Origin: Terriglobales bacterium
GTDB lineage: Bacteria > Acidobacteriota > Terriglobia > Terriglobales > Acidobacteriaceae
Assembly (NCBI GenBank): GCA_035561515.1
Contig: DATMXP010000037.1
Span: 1-64,000, forward strand
DNA length: 64,000 bases
Direction of reading: 5' to 3'
Shown piece by piece: positions 36,072 through 46,482 of the stretch (the stretch's first letter is position 1; each line of letters opens with the position of its first letter). Position numbers and translations under genes: made by a program. The notes beneath the pieces were generated by a model. That model saw nothing but the letters and a program-made list of their open reading frames with translations, was not told the origin of the DNA and did not search any database.

Positions 36072-37696
36072 ATGCAAATCGCTCCAGTGACGAATCAGAA
36101 TGCGAATGCGGCCGAGCGGAGTTTTGAGCTCCGCAATGTAAGAGGCTGGATACCCTGGACTCTTGCTTTCTTTTCCGGGGTTCTCCAGGTGCTTATCTTC
36201 CCGCTCCCAAATTGGACATTCCTCTGCTGGGTTGCGCTTGCCCCATTGTTTGCGGCCGCATTGCTGGCGGGTAATCGCTATTCGGGACGGCCTCTGCGGG
36301 CAGCAATGCACGGCTTTCTGGTGGCGTGGGTGAGCGGTATCACTTTCTATGCCGGATCGTGCTACTGGGTGTACCACGTGATGTTCCTCTACGGCGGCCT
36401 GAGCGCTCCGCTCGCCGGAGGGGTGCTGGTTCTGTTCTGTCTATACGTGGGCCTGGTGCACGGAATATTCGGCGCGCTGCTCGCATTCATGGCTTCGCGG
36501 GCCGGGTGGGGGATACGTGCCCTGCTTCTGGCGCCCTTCTTCTGGGTGGCAGCGGAGTTGTTCCGCGCTCGGGTGATCGCCTTCCCGTGGGATCTTCTAG
36601 GAACCGTGTTGGTGGATAACATCCCCATGTCGCGAATTGCCACGGTAACGGGGGTTTATGGGCTGTCGTTTGAAGTGGCCCTTATGAATGCCACCTTCAT
36701 CGGAATCCTGTTGATGAACCGGAAACGGCGCACTCTGGGCCTTGCGGCATTCATCTTCATGTTCGGTATTCTCGAGACAGGTTCCTTCCTGCCGGCGCCC
36801 GAGAGCACCTCCAGCGGAACCGCGCGGATCGTTCAGCAGAACCTGCCGCTCAACCTCGACTGGACCCCCGAGTTCTATGAACAAACGCTGGCCGACCTGA
36901 AGAAGTTGAGCATCATGCAACCGGGAGAGGGTATGCCCGGTGACCCTCTGCCGGACTTGGTGGTCTGGCCGGAATCGCCGGCGCCATTCTTTGAGAACGA
37001 GCCGCGGTACCGGCAGACGCTCAGCGACATTGCGCGGGAATCCCGGGCGTACGTACTGGCTGGAATGTTGGGTACGCGGCACGGTACGGAACCGGCTCAG
37101 GAACTCTTCAACTCAGCCGAGTTGATTGATCCGAGCGGAGAATGGATCGCCCGCTACGACAAGATTCATCTGGTGCCCTTTGGCGAGTATGTTCCTTTGC
37201 AGAACCTGTTGAGTTTCGCGAAGAAGTTGACGAAGGAAGTGGGCAATTTTGTTCCGGGAACGGAACGGATGGTGCTGCCGGTCCACACCTACAAGCTTGG
37301 AATTTTCATCTGTTACGAGTCGATCTTTCCGGACGAGGTGCGGCTGTTCGCGCGCGACGGCGCGGGCCTGCTGGTGAACATTTCCAACGACGGCTGGTTC
37401 GGGAATACAGCGGCACCGATGCAGCATCTACGCATGGCTCGGATGAGGGCGATCGAGAACAATCGCTGGGTCGTGCGTTCTACCAACACGGGAGTGAGCG
37501 GCTCAATCGACCCGCTGGGGCGCGTTGTGAAGCAGCTCCGGCGTAACGTTCGCGTTGGGCTCGACGTCCCTTATGGCGTGATTACCAGCACCACTTTCTA
37601 CACTCGACATGGAGATTGGTTCGCGTGGACGTGTGCGATAATCAGTATCGGAGCTCTATTTTTGCGCTCACCATTTCGAACCGGTGTATCTACCTA

Positions 37697-37697
<1 letters not shown>
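36072..37697 (+). CDS. lnt: apolipoprotein N-acyltransferase
   Basis: A 541-residue inner-membrane enzyme. About six N-terminal membrane segments (ALAFFSGVLQV-type through residue 230) precede a nitrilase-like periplasmic domain. The catalytic triad is visible as Glu in VVWPESPAPF, Lys in YDKIHLVPFGEYVP and Cys in GIFICYESIFP. A last membrane segment is at the C-terminus. It adds the third acyl chain to the N-terminal Cys of lipoproteins, the final maturation step. Its TAA stop overlaps the prfB start (TAATG), so the two are translationally coupled. Confidence 0.95.
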
Positions 37698-38819
<1,122 letters not shown>

Positions 38820-38822
38820 GCA

Positions 38823-39494
38823 ATGGCTTCAGGAGCGCAATCTCTCAGTCGACAGCACTTCATCCGCCGGGGTCTGCGTCTTGAGTACCTGACCCTCGGG
38901 TGGAATTCTCTCGAGGCGGTCATCGCCGTAGTGGCGGGACTTACGGCGGGCAGCATTGCGCTGGTCGGGTTCGGCTTCGACTCTGTCGTCGAGTGCCTGT
39001 CAGGAGCTGTACTCGTGTGGCGGCTGCGCACGGATGCGGAACTGCATCGGCGTGAGCGCGTGGAGGCGGTTGCCCTCCGGTTGGTCGGGGTGAGCTTCCT
39101 TATTCTTGGAGCTTATGTCGCGTGGGAAGCGATTGCCACGTTGATCGAGCGGGAGGCACCAGAGCATAGTCCTCCCGGTATCGCGCTGGCTATCGCATCA
39201 TTGATCGTGATGCCGCTCCTTGCACGAGCGAAGCGCACCGTGGCAAAAAGCATAAGCAGCAATGCCATGCATGCTGATTCGCGACAGACGGATATCTGTG
39301 CCTATCTTTCGGCAATCTTACTGGGCGGACTCGTTCTGAACGCAGCCCTGGGATGGTGGTGGGCTGACCCGTTGGCTGCACTCATCATGACGCCGATTAT
39401 TCTGAAAGAAGGGGTCGACGCGATTCGCGGCAAGAATTGCGGATGCGAGTGGCCACTCGCGGAATCGGGCTGCACGGACGGATGTCATGAGTAG
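38823..39494 (+). CDS. cation diffusion facilitator family transporter (short form)
   Basis: A 223-residue membrane protein with about five to six helices. Metal-site Asp residues typical of CDF proteins are in GFGFDSVVECLSG (helix 2) and AMHADSRQTDI (helix 5). The cytoplasmic C-terminal domain of classical CDFs is missing; instead there is a short Cys-rich tail (NCGCEW...CTDGCHE). It probably exports a divalent cation such as zinc in exchange for protons. ATG 38823 is 3 bp after prfB. It overlaps the next gene by 8 bp, so it begins or belongs to the four-gene run up to 41661. Confidence 0.85.
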   Translation: MASGAQSLSRQHFIRRGLRLEYLTLGWNSLEAVIAVVAGLTAGSIALVGFGFDSVVECLSGAVLVWRLRTDAELHRRERVEAVALRLVGVSFLILGAYVAWEAIATLIEREAPEHSPPGIALAIASLIVMPLLARAKRTVAKSISSNAMHADSRQTDICAYLSAILLGGLVLNAALGWWWADPLAALIMTPIILKEGVDAIRGKNCGCEWPLAESGCTDGCHE

Positions 39495-40158
39495 CATTAC
39501 GACGTTTACGGAAAACCCGCGACTTACGCAGCGTTTCAACGATGCGCTGGTGTTTACGGCTGAGCTGCACTGCCGGCAAACGCGTAAGGGCGGAGACCAG
39601 ATCCCATACATCTCGCACCTGCTCGGAGTCGCTTCGCTGGTGATCGAAGCCGGCGGGGATGAGGACATGGCGATTGCCGCGCTCCTGCACGACGCAGTTG
39701 AGGACCAGGGCGGCATGGAGACGCTGGAACGAATCCGCGAACGTTTTGGAGAGCGTGTAGCTCATGTGGTTGTCGGCTGTACAGATGACTTCACGGGGCA
39801 CAACAGAACCGCCTGGTGCGACCGGAAGACGAAGTACATCGAGCACCTGCGCGAAGAATCCGACGAAGAGACCAGGATTGTGTCGCTGGCCGACAAGGTC
39901 CATAACGCACGCACCATCCTGCTGGACTACATCGAGCAGGGAGACGCGGTGTTTGCACGCTTCCGTGCACGCAAGGACGGCACGATCTGGTACTACCGCT
40001 CGCTTGTGGATGCATTTCGCTACGCCGAGGAGAAGCGTCCGATCCAGCACCATGCGCGTGGTCACGAGCGATTGCTCCGGGAACTGGATCGGCTCATTGG
40101 AAAGCTGGAACAAAGAACGAATATTGACGGTCGGAGCGTCAATCCATGTCGAGGATGA
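39487..40158 (+). CDS. HD-domain hydrolase related to (p)ppGpp hydrolases
   Basis: A 223-residue protein with the RelA/SpoT-type HD fold: RKGGDQIPYISHLLGVASLV (first His), IAALLHDAVED (His-Asp), and SLADKVHNARTILLDY with a downstream Asp. This single-domain form resembles small alarmone hydrolases (MESH1/SAH), which remove pyrophosphate from (p)ppGpp. There is no synthetase or ACT domain. The residues are present but the substrate is inferred from the family. It overlaps the CDF gene by 8 bp and the next gene by 13 bp. Confidence 0.85.
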   Translation: MSSITTFTENPRLTQRFNDALVFTAELHCRQTRKGGDQIPYISHLLGVASLVIEAGGDEDMAIAALLHDAVEDQGGMETLERIRERFGERVAHVVVGCTDDFTGHNRTAWCDRKTKYIEHLREESDEETRIVSLADKVHNARTILLDYIEQGDAVFARFRARKDGTIWYYRSLVDAFRYAEEKRPIQHHARGHERLLRELDRLIGKLEQRTNIDGRSVNPCRG

Positions 40159-41243
40159 TCGAACTGATCCGGCAATCGGCTGTGCCGGCTACAGTGATGC
40201 GTTCGGCGGCACGAGGTGCGTTGTCCTTGCCTGCCGGGGAGATGGTCGAAATCCTTGTGTACCTGAGCCACAATCCCACGTTTTCGGACCAGGCGAGACT
40301 TTCGTTGGCGGGCTTCGATTTGGAATCGATGAAGCAGGTTGCAAGCGACGCGAAAACCCCTGTAGAAGTTTTTGAGTATCTCGGTGTGCCAGAAAATGTC
40401 CGTCCCGCCATCTTGCCGATTCTGCTGGATAATCCCGCCTTGCCGCACCATGTGCTTCTACAACTTGCGTTAAGCCATTCTCAGGAAATCCTTTCTGTGA
40501 TGGCCGGTAACAAGCGAGTGCAGGCAGACCTTCCAGTGTTGCGAACGCTGTTCTCGAATCATGCGCTTCCGCTCGATGCCAAAGCGCAGATTGAACCGTT
40601 ACTGAATGCTTCGGATCATGCGGGGAAGGACTCCGAATACTCAGAGGAGGACCTGCTCGAGATCGAGGGAGACATCGCCAGGTACCTGACCGAGCATGCG
40701 ACAGAAATTGCGGCAGAGGAAGCCAAAGGTTTTGAACTTATTGATCTGACGGAAGAAGAAAAGCACGAACTGGTTGCACATAAAGAGAAGGAACACGCGT
40801 CCGCCGAGGATCGCAAGCGCATGTCGCCGCTGCAGAAGATCGCTTCGATGACGGTTGGCGAGCGCGTCCAACTGGCGATGAAGGGCAATCGCGAAGAGCG
40901 CTACATTCTGATCCGCGACGGGTGCAAAGTCGTATCGTCAGCGGTACTGGAATGTCCGAAGTTAACGGATCAGGAAGCGGAGACCTTTGCGGCCATGAAG
41001 AACGTGCAGGAGACAGTGCTGCGCGGGATCGCCGGGAAGCGGAAGTTCATGAAGTTGTACCCCGTGGTGCGGGCGTTGTCTTCGAATCCGCGCTGTCCGC
41101 TGGATGTTGCCTTGCCGATGCTCAAGAATCTGCTGGTGCAGGACCTGCGCAACCTTTCCATGAACAAGAACGTCTCAGACACGCTGCGGAAGGTTTCCTT
41201 CAAGATGTTCAAGGAAAAGAGCAGCACGAAGAAAGACCAGTAA
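40146..41243 (+). CDS. uncharacterised all-helical (HEAT-like) protein
   Basis: A 365-residue soluble protein with no recognised catalytic motif. It looks built of short helical repeats: VEILVYLSHNPTFSDQARLS, ILPILLDNPALPHHVLLQLA, LPVLRTLFSNHALPLDAK, and again MKLYPVVRALSSNPRCPL and MLKNLLVQDLRNLSMN. A charged helical middle (about 160-230, Glu/Lys-rich) separates the halves. Repeated N-P-x-x-P-x turns suggest a HEAT/alpha-solenoid scaffold. It is translationally overlapped with the HD hydrolase (13 bp) and followed 1 bp later by a CoA-binding protein, so it may scaffold or regulate one of them. I do not know a function. Confidence 0.75.
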   Translation: MSRMIELIRQSAVPATVMRSAARGALSLPAGEMVEILVYLSHNPTFSDQARLSLAGFDLESMKQVASDAKTPVEVFEYLGVPENVRPAILPILLDNPALPHHVLLQLALSHSQEILSVMAGNKRVQADLPVLRTLFSNHALPLDAKAQIEPLLNASDHAGKDSEYSEEDLLEIEGDIARYLTEHATEIAAEEAKGFELIDLTEEEKHELVAHKEKEHASAEDRKRMSPLQKIASMTVGERVQLAMKGNREERYILIRDGCKVVSSAVLECPKLTDQEAETFAAMKNVQETVLRGIAGKRKFMKLYPVVRALSSNPRCPLDVALPMLKNLLVQDLRNLSMNKNVSDTLRKVSFKMFKEKSSTKKDQ

Positions 41244-41244
41244 G

Positions 41245-41661
41245 ATGGAGGACAAGTTGCCGGAAACCGATCCCATGCTGAACGTATTGAAACAGGCGAA
41301 AACGATTGCGGTCGTTGGATTGTCGGACAACCCACTTCGCTCAAGCTACGGCGTCTCCGCGTACATGCAATCGCAGGGCTACCGCATCGTCCCCGTAAAC
41401 CCGAACTGCGACTACGTGCTCGGCGAGAAGTCATATGCTTCGCTGCTCGATATTCCGGAGAAGGTGGACATCGTGAACATCTTCCGCCGCTCCGAATACG
41501 TGCCGGCTATTGTGGAACAGGCAATCCAGATCAAGGCTCCCGCTATCTGGATGCAGGAGACCGTCGTTCACGCCGAAGCCGCTGAAAAGGCACGTAAGCA
41601 GGGCATTTTTGTGGTGATGGATACCTGCATTCTGAAGGAACACCGCAGGCTCGTGCGCTAG
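41245..41661 (+). CDS. CoA-binding protein (YccU-like)
   Basis: A 138-residue Rossmann-fold protein of the CoA-binding family: AKTIAVVGLSDNPLRSSYG near the start, RIVPVNPNCDYVLGE, VDIVNIFRRSEYVPAIVEQA, then AIWMQETVVHAEAAEKAR and MDTCILKEHRRL. This is the standard length. Members bind CoA or a nucleotide; the cellular role is not settled. It is last in the run 38823-41661. Its TAG overlaps the TAG of the convergent rarA gene at CTAG (41658-41661). Confidence 0.9.
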   Translation: MEDKLPETDPMLNVLKQAKTIAVVGLSDNPLRSSYGVSAYMQSQGYRIVPVNPNCDYVLGEKSYASLLDIPEKVDIVNIFRRSEYVPAIVEQAIQIKAPAIWMQETVVHAEAAEKARKQGIFVVMDTCILKEHRRLVR

Positions 41662-42986
41662 CTTTTGCTTCTGATTTTCCGGATTTCTTCCATTCGGTCG
41701 CGAATCCGCTTTTCTATACCTTGATCCGTGGGGTAGTAGTAGCGGCGTCCGCGCAGGTTGTCGGGCAAGCACTCCATGTTGGCGACCTTCTCTTCGTAGT
41801 CGTGCGCGTACTCGTAGCCTTTTCCGTATCCCACATCCTTCATCAAGCTGGTAACCGGGTTACGCAGGTGCAACGGAACAGGATCGGCGGCGGTGTGTTC
41901 CACATCCGCTTTTACAGCGCCATAAGCTGTATAGAGTGCATTTGATTTCGGCGCCAGCGACATGTAAACAACTGCTTCGGCGAGCGCCAGGTTTCCTTCC
42001 GGCAGCCCGATGAAATCGACAGCTTCCTTCGCCGCCATCGAAATCTGGAGAGCATGTGGGTCGGCCAATCCCACGTCTTCTACTGACATGCGGACTACAC
42101 GCCGGGCAATGTAGAGCGGGTCCTCACCAGCTTCCAGCATGCGCGCCAGCCAGTAGAGCGCGGCGTCGGGATCGCTGTTGCGAACCGACTTGTGCAAAGC
42201 GGAGATGAGGTTATAGTGCTCCTCTCCTGCTTTGTCGTAACGCAGAATGCGCTTCTGAAGCGCTGATTCCACGATGGCGTCGGTGATGACGTCGGAGTTT
42301 GTGTCCTTCGCGAGCGTGGATGCAATCTCAAGCACGTTGTACCCGGATCGCGCGTCGCCGCTTGAATACGCAGCGATCTTCGCGAGGGCACTTGGCTCCG
42401 CGGTAAGCCGCAACTCGCCTAGCCCGCGTTCCTCATCTGCCAGCGCACGTTGCAGCAGCATCACGATCTGTTCTTCAGTCAGTGGGTTCAGGACATACAC
42501 GCGGCAGCGCGACAGCAATGCGGAGATGATCTCGAATGAGGGATTTTCGGTCGTAGCGCCTATCAGCCGAATGTTGCCCTTCTCCACGTGAGGAAGAAAC
42601 GCGTCCTGCTGCGCCTTATTGAAACGGTGAATCTCGTCAACGAACACGATCGTTCGCGTGCCGTATTGCCGGGCCTTCTCGGCCTCAGCCATCACCTGCT
42701 TGATTTCCTTAATTCCTGACAATACGGCCGAGAACTCGATGAACTCAGCACGCGTGACGCCCGCGATAATGTGCGCGAGCGTGGTTTTACCGACACCCGG
42801 CGGTCCCCAGAAGATGATGGAGCCTGCATCGTCGCGCTCGATCTGCACGCGCAACGGCTTGCCCGGCGCGAGAATGTGCTGCTGCCCCACGAATTCGTCG
42901 AGCGTGCGCGGGCGCATACGGTCCGCCAGCGGACGTGATTTGTCCACCGGTTCAGGCAGGTTCGGAGCAGTGTTGAAGAGGCTCAT
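41658..42986 (-). CDS. rarA: replication-associated recombination protein A (AAA ATPase)
   Basis: A 442-residue clamp-loader-like ATPase. PLADRMRPRTLDEFVGQQHI begins the AAA module, with Walker A GPPGVGKTT, Walker B VFVDEIHRFN, sensor 1 GATTENPSFE and LLSRCRVYVL. The C-terminal half has the MgsA tetramerisation region (SVRNSDPDAALYWLARMLE) and ends GRRYYYPT. It acts at stalled replication forks with SSB. ATG 42986 overlaps the stop of the upstream methyltransferase gene (ATGA). Confidence 0.96.
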   Translation of the reverse strand: MSLFNTAPNLPEPVDKSRPLADRMRPRTLDEFVGQQHILAPGKPLRVQIERDDAGSIIFWGPPGVGKTTLAHIIAGVTRAEFIEFSAVLSGIKEIKQVMAEAEKARQYGTRTIVFVDEIHRFNKAQQDAFLPHVEKGNIRLIGATTENPSFEIISALLSRCRVYVLNPLTEEQIVMLLQRALADEERGLGELRLTAEPSALAKIAAYSSGDARSGYNVLEIASTLAKDTNSDVITDAIVESALQKRILRYDKAGEEHYNLISALHKSVRNSDPDAALYWLARMLEAGEDPLYIARRVVRMSVEDVGLADPHALQISMAAKEAVDFIGLPEGNLALAEAVVYMSLAPKSNALYTAYGAVKADVEHTAADPVPLHLRNPVTSLMKDVGYGKGYEYAHDYEEKVANMECLPDNLRGRRYYYPTDQGIEKRIRDRMEEIRKIRSKS

Positions 42987-43789
42987 TTAGCCCGTTGCCT
43001 CTGCGCTTCATACAGGATTACCGATGCCGCGATGGCTGCATTCAATGACTCAACCCGATCCGAGTGGGGCACCCGGATAAACTCGTCGGCCAGTTCAATG
43101 TATTCACGCGGAACGCCGGCGCCCTCACTTCCCACGAGAATGGCGATACCCCCATCCAAATCCACTTCCTCAATGGATCTTCCCTTGTGAGAAGAGGTCG
43201 CAACCACCCGGATGCCGTGACTTTTTAGGTTGGATATGGACTCTGCTGTTGCGTGTAGAGTCGGTATCCGGAAACTCGATCCCGCCGACGCTCGGATCAC
43301 TTTCGGATTAAACTCGCTGACGGTCCTGTCTCCCAAAAGGATGCCGGTAGCTCCGAATGCTTCCGCCGACCGGATGATGGTGCCAAGATTTCCCGGATCC
43401 TGAATTCCCATGGCGCCGAGCAACAACGGGGTCTTCTGCTGCAGTAGTTTTTCTAGTGAGAACTCCGGCCACTTTACGAGGGCGGCAATGCCCTGGGGAG
43501 TTTCCGTGGCGACCGCGCTCGCGAATACATCGTCAGGTAGCGCGATGATTTCGGCGTGGCTCGAGATCTGCGGGAGCAGTTTGTCCATGCGAGGTTCTGC
43601 CGAAGCTGAGAAGAATACCGCGCGAAATCGTAAGCCGCTGCGGGTGGCTTCTTCGATGATGCGAACGCCCTCGATCGCGCAGAATCCATCCACCAATTCG
43701 CCGTGCTGAAATGCGCGACGGAGGTCCTTTACGAGGCTGTTTTGGCGGCTGCTTATCTGCCGGACGCGCGTGTTATGCGTGGTTGCCAT
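42983..43789 (-). CDS. TrmH-family RNA 2'-O-methyltransferase
   Basis: A 268-residue SpoU/TrmH-type knotted methyltransferase. The N-terminal substrate-binding region (about 1-100, VKDLRRAFQHGELVDGFCAI) is followed by the SPOUT domain: LLGAMGIQDPGNLGTIIRSA (motif 1), ILVGSEGAGVPRE (motif 2) and VESLNAAIAASVILYEAQRQ (motif 3). It uses S-adenosylmethionine to methylate ribose in tRNA or rRNA; the exact nucleotide is unknown. Co-transcribed with rarA through a 4-bp overlap. Divergent from the Sua5-like gene. Confidence 0.93.
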   Translation of the reverse strand: MATTHNTRVRQISSRQNSLVKDLRRAFQHGELVDGFCAIEGVRIIEEATRSGLRFRAVFFSASAEPRMDKLLPQISSHAEIIALPDDVFASAVATETPQGIAALVKWPEFSLEKLLQQKTPLLLGAMGIQDPGNLGTIIRSAEAFGATGILLGDRTVSEFNPKVIRASAGSSFRIPTLHATAESISNLKSHGIRVVATSSHKGRSIEEVDLDGGIAILVGSEGAGVPREYIELADEFIRVPHSDRVESLNAAIAASVILYEAQRQRAK

Positions 43790-43912
43790 TCGCCAACCAT
43801 CATACGCTTTGAACGCAGTGCCCCCAGCTCTCGAAAAGCGGTCGCCTTACGCCGGGGCGTTCAAAGTGATATGTTATTCTCGCCGTTTCCGCCAGGAACC
43901 CGAGAGGGCTGT

Positions 43913-44578
43913 TTGCACGCTGAAATCATAAAAATCAACAGCAACGAACCTGAGCCGTCATTGATCGCCTATGCAGCCGAAAAACTGCGCCAAGGCGAAG
44001 TTCTCGGGATGCCGACCGACACGTTCTACGGGCTCGCGGCCGATCCGCTGAATCTACGGGCCGTCGACCGTATTTACGACATCAAGTCCCGCTCGCGGCA
44101 CAAGCCGTTGTCTCTGCTGATCGAGAGCGTCGACCAGGCGGAAGACATGGCGAAGAATCTGCCCGACGAGTTCTACGCATTGGCACGAAAGTTCTGGCCT
44201 GGCCCGCTTACATTGATCGTGAAGGCCGGCGGCCGCCTGCCGCTGAAAGTGACCGCGAATACCGGGAATGTCGCGATTCGTGTTCCCGCATCGCCGATCC
44301 CGGTTGCGATCGTCAGGCTTGCGGGGCTGCCGATCACCGCGACATCGGCAAACCTGAGCGGCGCGGCGGAATGTACGACGGCCGAAGCCGTTCGAAGCCA
44401 ATTGCGTGACCGCCTGCAGGTAATTATTGATGGGGGACCTTCTCCCCGTGATATTCCTTCCACCATCGTGGATTTGAGCGGTGACTTCGGCCGCGGCTGG
44501 CAGGTGCAGCGTGAAGGTGCCATTCCGACGCAGGAGATCGCCGCAGTTCTCGGTGGTGAAGCACAGGGCGCAAGCTAG
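43913..44578 (+). CDS. L-threonylcarbamoyladenylate synthase (Sua5/YciO/YrdC family)
   Basis: About 221 residues from a TTG at 43913 with GAGAGGG upstream; an ATG at 43871 would add 14 residues. It starts HAEIIKINSN. The YrdC domain has VLGMPTDTFYGLAADP, RIYDIKSRSRHKPLSLLI, KFWPGPLTLIVKAG, VAIRVPASPIPVAIVRLAG and ITATSANLSG. It makes threonylcarbamoyl-AMP from threonine, bicarbonate and ATP, the donor for TsaD in t6A synthesis. Length is that of TsaC rather than two-domain Sua5. The TrmH gene starts divergently about 120 bp away. Confidence 0.93.
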   Translation: MHAEIIKINSNEPEPSLIAYAAEKLRQGEVLGMPTDTFYGLAADPLNLRAVDRIYDIKSRSRHKPLSLLIESVDQAEDMAKNLPDEFYALARKFWPGPLTLIVKAGGRLPLKVTANTGNVAIRVPASPIPVAIVRLAGLPITATSANLSGAAECTTAEAVRSQLRDRLQVIIDGGPSPRDIPSTIVDLSGDFGRGWQVQREGAIPTQEIAAVLGGEAQGAS

Positions 44579-44581
44579 AGT

Positions 44582-45178
44582 TTGGGTCGCCGGAAATCCA
44601 TCCTGTTGAAAGTGGCAATGCTCGCGGGCGCGGGCATTCTTCTGTACTTCATTCTTCTTGGGTTTCGCATCGTGCACGCCTCGCGCGGCGATGCCCTGCG
44701 CAAGACCGATGCGATCGTCGTTTTGGGTGCTGCAGAATATGCGGGGCGACCCTCTCCTGTCTATAAAGCGCGGCTTGACCACGCCTATGATCTCTTCCAG
44801 CAAGGACTTGCTCCCGTGGTGATTACAACCGGCGGTGCTGGACTTGATCCCATTTATACGGAAGGCGGGGTCGGGCGTGATTATCTGAGCAAGCAAGGCG
44901 TGCCAGACGTAAACCTGATTGCCGAAACTCAGGGTAACGATACCGCGGAATCGGCAGTGCGTGTCGGGACGATCCTTCACAAGAATCATATGCGTACGGT
45001 GCTCGTCGTCAGCGACGCGTACCACATATTTCGTATCAAGCGGCTTATGGCCAATGAAGGTGTGGAAGCTTTCGGCGCTCCTCGCCCGGGCTCACTGCCG
45101 AAGTCGGCATGGGGGCGTTTCAGCGGCGTGTGCAGGGAAGTGGTAAGTTACTTCGCCTGGAAGCTGGGCATTACGTAA
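44582..45178 (+). CDS. YdcF-family (DUF218) membrane-anchored protein
   Basis: A 198-residue protein with one N-terminal hydrophobic segment (MLAGAGILLYFILLGFRIV) and a DUF218 domain: TDAIVVLGAAEYAGRPSPVY, VVITTGGAG, AETQGNDTAESAVRVG, and VLVVSDAYHIFRIKRL. Family members include SanA and YdcF, linked to envelope integrity, with no defined reaction. A TTG start at 44582 lies 3 bp after the upstream stop. Its TAA overlaps the next ATG (TAATG), so it sits in an operon with the Sua5-like and deacetylase-like genes. Confidence 0.88.
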   Translation: MGRRKSILLKVAMLAGAGILLYFILLGFRIVHASRGDALRKTDAIVVLGAAEYAGRPSPVYKARLDHAYDLFQQGLAPVVITTGGAGLDPIYTEGGVGRDYLSKQGVPDVNLIAETQGNDTAESAVRVGTILHKNHMRTVLVVSDAYHIFRIKRLMANEGVEAFGAPRPGSLPKSAWGRFSGVCREVVSYFAWKLGIT

Positions 45179-46083
45179 TGCCGAAGACTCTCTACTATAC
45201 CGATCGTTATGTCATCCCCCTGCCCGAGGGACATCGCTTTCCCATCAAGAAATACCGGATGTTGCGGGACCTCCTGGAAACCGACCGGCGATTCGCCTTC
45301 GAACCGGCGCCGTTGGCGAAACCAGAAACAATTCAACTTGCGCACGATCCGCAATACGTTGAAGCATTCCTGAAGGGCACGCTCAACCCGCAGGCGGTCA
45401 GGAGAATCGGCTTTCCGTGGTCCGAGGGACTGGTGCAGCGCACGCTGGCTTCGGTCGGCGGGACGATCGCAGCGACACGGGAAGCCCTCGCGAATGGATG
45501 GGGCGGGAACCTTGCGGGAGGCACGCATCACGCGTTTCGGGCTGAGGGTTCCGGTTTTTGCGTGTTCAATGATATCGCTGTTGCTGCGCAGTGGGTGCGG
45601 TCGTTCGGATCAATCAAACGGGTCGCGGTTGTTGATCTCGACGTCCACCAGGGAGACGGTACGGCGCAGATTTTCCAGGATGACCCGAACGTGCTCACCC
45701 TCTCAGTGCATTGCGAAGTTAACTTTCCTTTCCGCAAACAGCAGAGCAAGATCGATATCCCGCTGGCGGAAGGCATTGCGGACACGGAGTATCTTGCCAG
45801 ACTGAGTGAGGTGCTGCCGCGCGTGCTTGATTTCCGGCCCGGCGTTATCTTCTATCAGGCTGGAGTGGACGTGCTTGCATCCGATGCCCTGGGGAGACTC
45901 CAACTCACTCCTGAAGGTGTTCAGCGCCGCGATGAGGCAGTGATCGGTATGGCGCGAAAAGCTGGAGTGCCGCTGGTGATCACGATAGGCGGCGGTTACT
46001 CTCAGCCGATTGAGTTAACCGCCCAAGCTCATGCAGCAACGTTCCGAACGGCAGCCGATATCTTCGGAATCGCGGTCGATTAA
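45178..46083 (+). CDS. histone deacetylase superfamily (AcuC/ HdaH-like) protein
   Basis: 301 residues from ATG 45178, which overlaps the upstream stop (TAATG). The frame extends upstream but reads nonsense there. Catalytic elements: GGTHHAFRAEGSGFCVFND (paired His), VAVVDLDVHQGDGTAQIF (zinc Asp and His), YQAGVDVLASDALG (second zinc Asp) and ITIGGGYS (transition-state Gly/Tyr region). A zinc-dependent deacetylase of proteins, acyl-CoA synthetase or polyamines; the substrate is unknown. Preceded by MPKTLYYTDRYVIPLPEGHR, a typical start. Next gene is 3 bp away. Confidence 0.93.
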   Translation: MPKTLYYTDRYVIPLPEGHRFPIKKYRMLRDLLETDRRFAFEPAPLAKPETIQLAHDPQYVEAFLKGTLNPQAVRRIGFPWSEGLVQRTLASVGGTIAATREALANGWGGNLAGGTHHAFRAEGSGFCVFNDIAVAAQWVRSFGSIKRVAVVDLDVHQGDGTAQIFQDDPNVLTLSVHCEVNFPFRKQQSKIDIPLAEGIADTEYLARLSEVLPRVLDFRPGVIFYQAGVDVLASDALGRLQLTPEGVQRRDEAVIGMARKAGVPLVITIGGGYSQPIELTAQAHAATFRTAADIFGIAVD

Positions 46084-46086
46084 AAA

Positions 46087-46482
46087 ATGAAAGTTGCCGT
46101 TCGTATCCTCGGGATATTGTTGGCCCTATTTCTGCTCGTTGGGTCGATCGCAGATATCCTCGGACTTCTGCCGCATAGCGGACGCATGCCTTCTGCCATG
46201 TTCCGCTTTCGACTGAACTTCGTGCCGATCGTGACCGGTATTCTCTTGCTGGTGAACTATCGGAAGATAAAAGGCAGTGCGCGGAAGTTCATCTACTTCG
46301 TAACTTTCCTGGCGGTGAATCTCTGGTACTCATTGTTGGAAATGCGAATGGTGGCGGGCTTTTTCTCGGGTGCCAAGAGCTACCACGTGCTTCCCACGGC
46401 ACTATTCTTTATGGCCATCCTTTGGGGTACCTTCTGGCTGGCGCTGAATCATCACTTCGGCAAAGCGCGGCGCTCCACCTAA
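46087..46482 (+). CDS. small membrane protein, unknown function
   Basis: A 131-residue protein with about four hydrophobic segments (ILGILLALFLLVGSIADILG, FVPIVTGILLLV, FIYFVTFLAVNLWYSLL, TALFFMAILWGTFWLAL). Starts 3 bp after the deacetylase-like gene, probably in the same operon. Its stop overlaps that of the convergent DUF92 gene. No family recognised. Confidence 0.7.
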   Translation: MKVAVRILGILLALFLLVGSIADILGLLPHSGRMPSAMFRFRLNFVPIVTGILLLVNYRKIKGSARKFIYFVTFLAVNLWYSLLEMRMVAGFFSGAKSYHVLPTALFFMAILWGTFWLALNHHFGKARRST

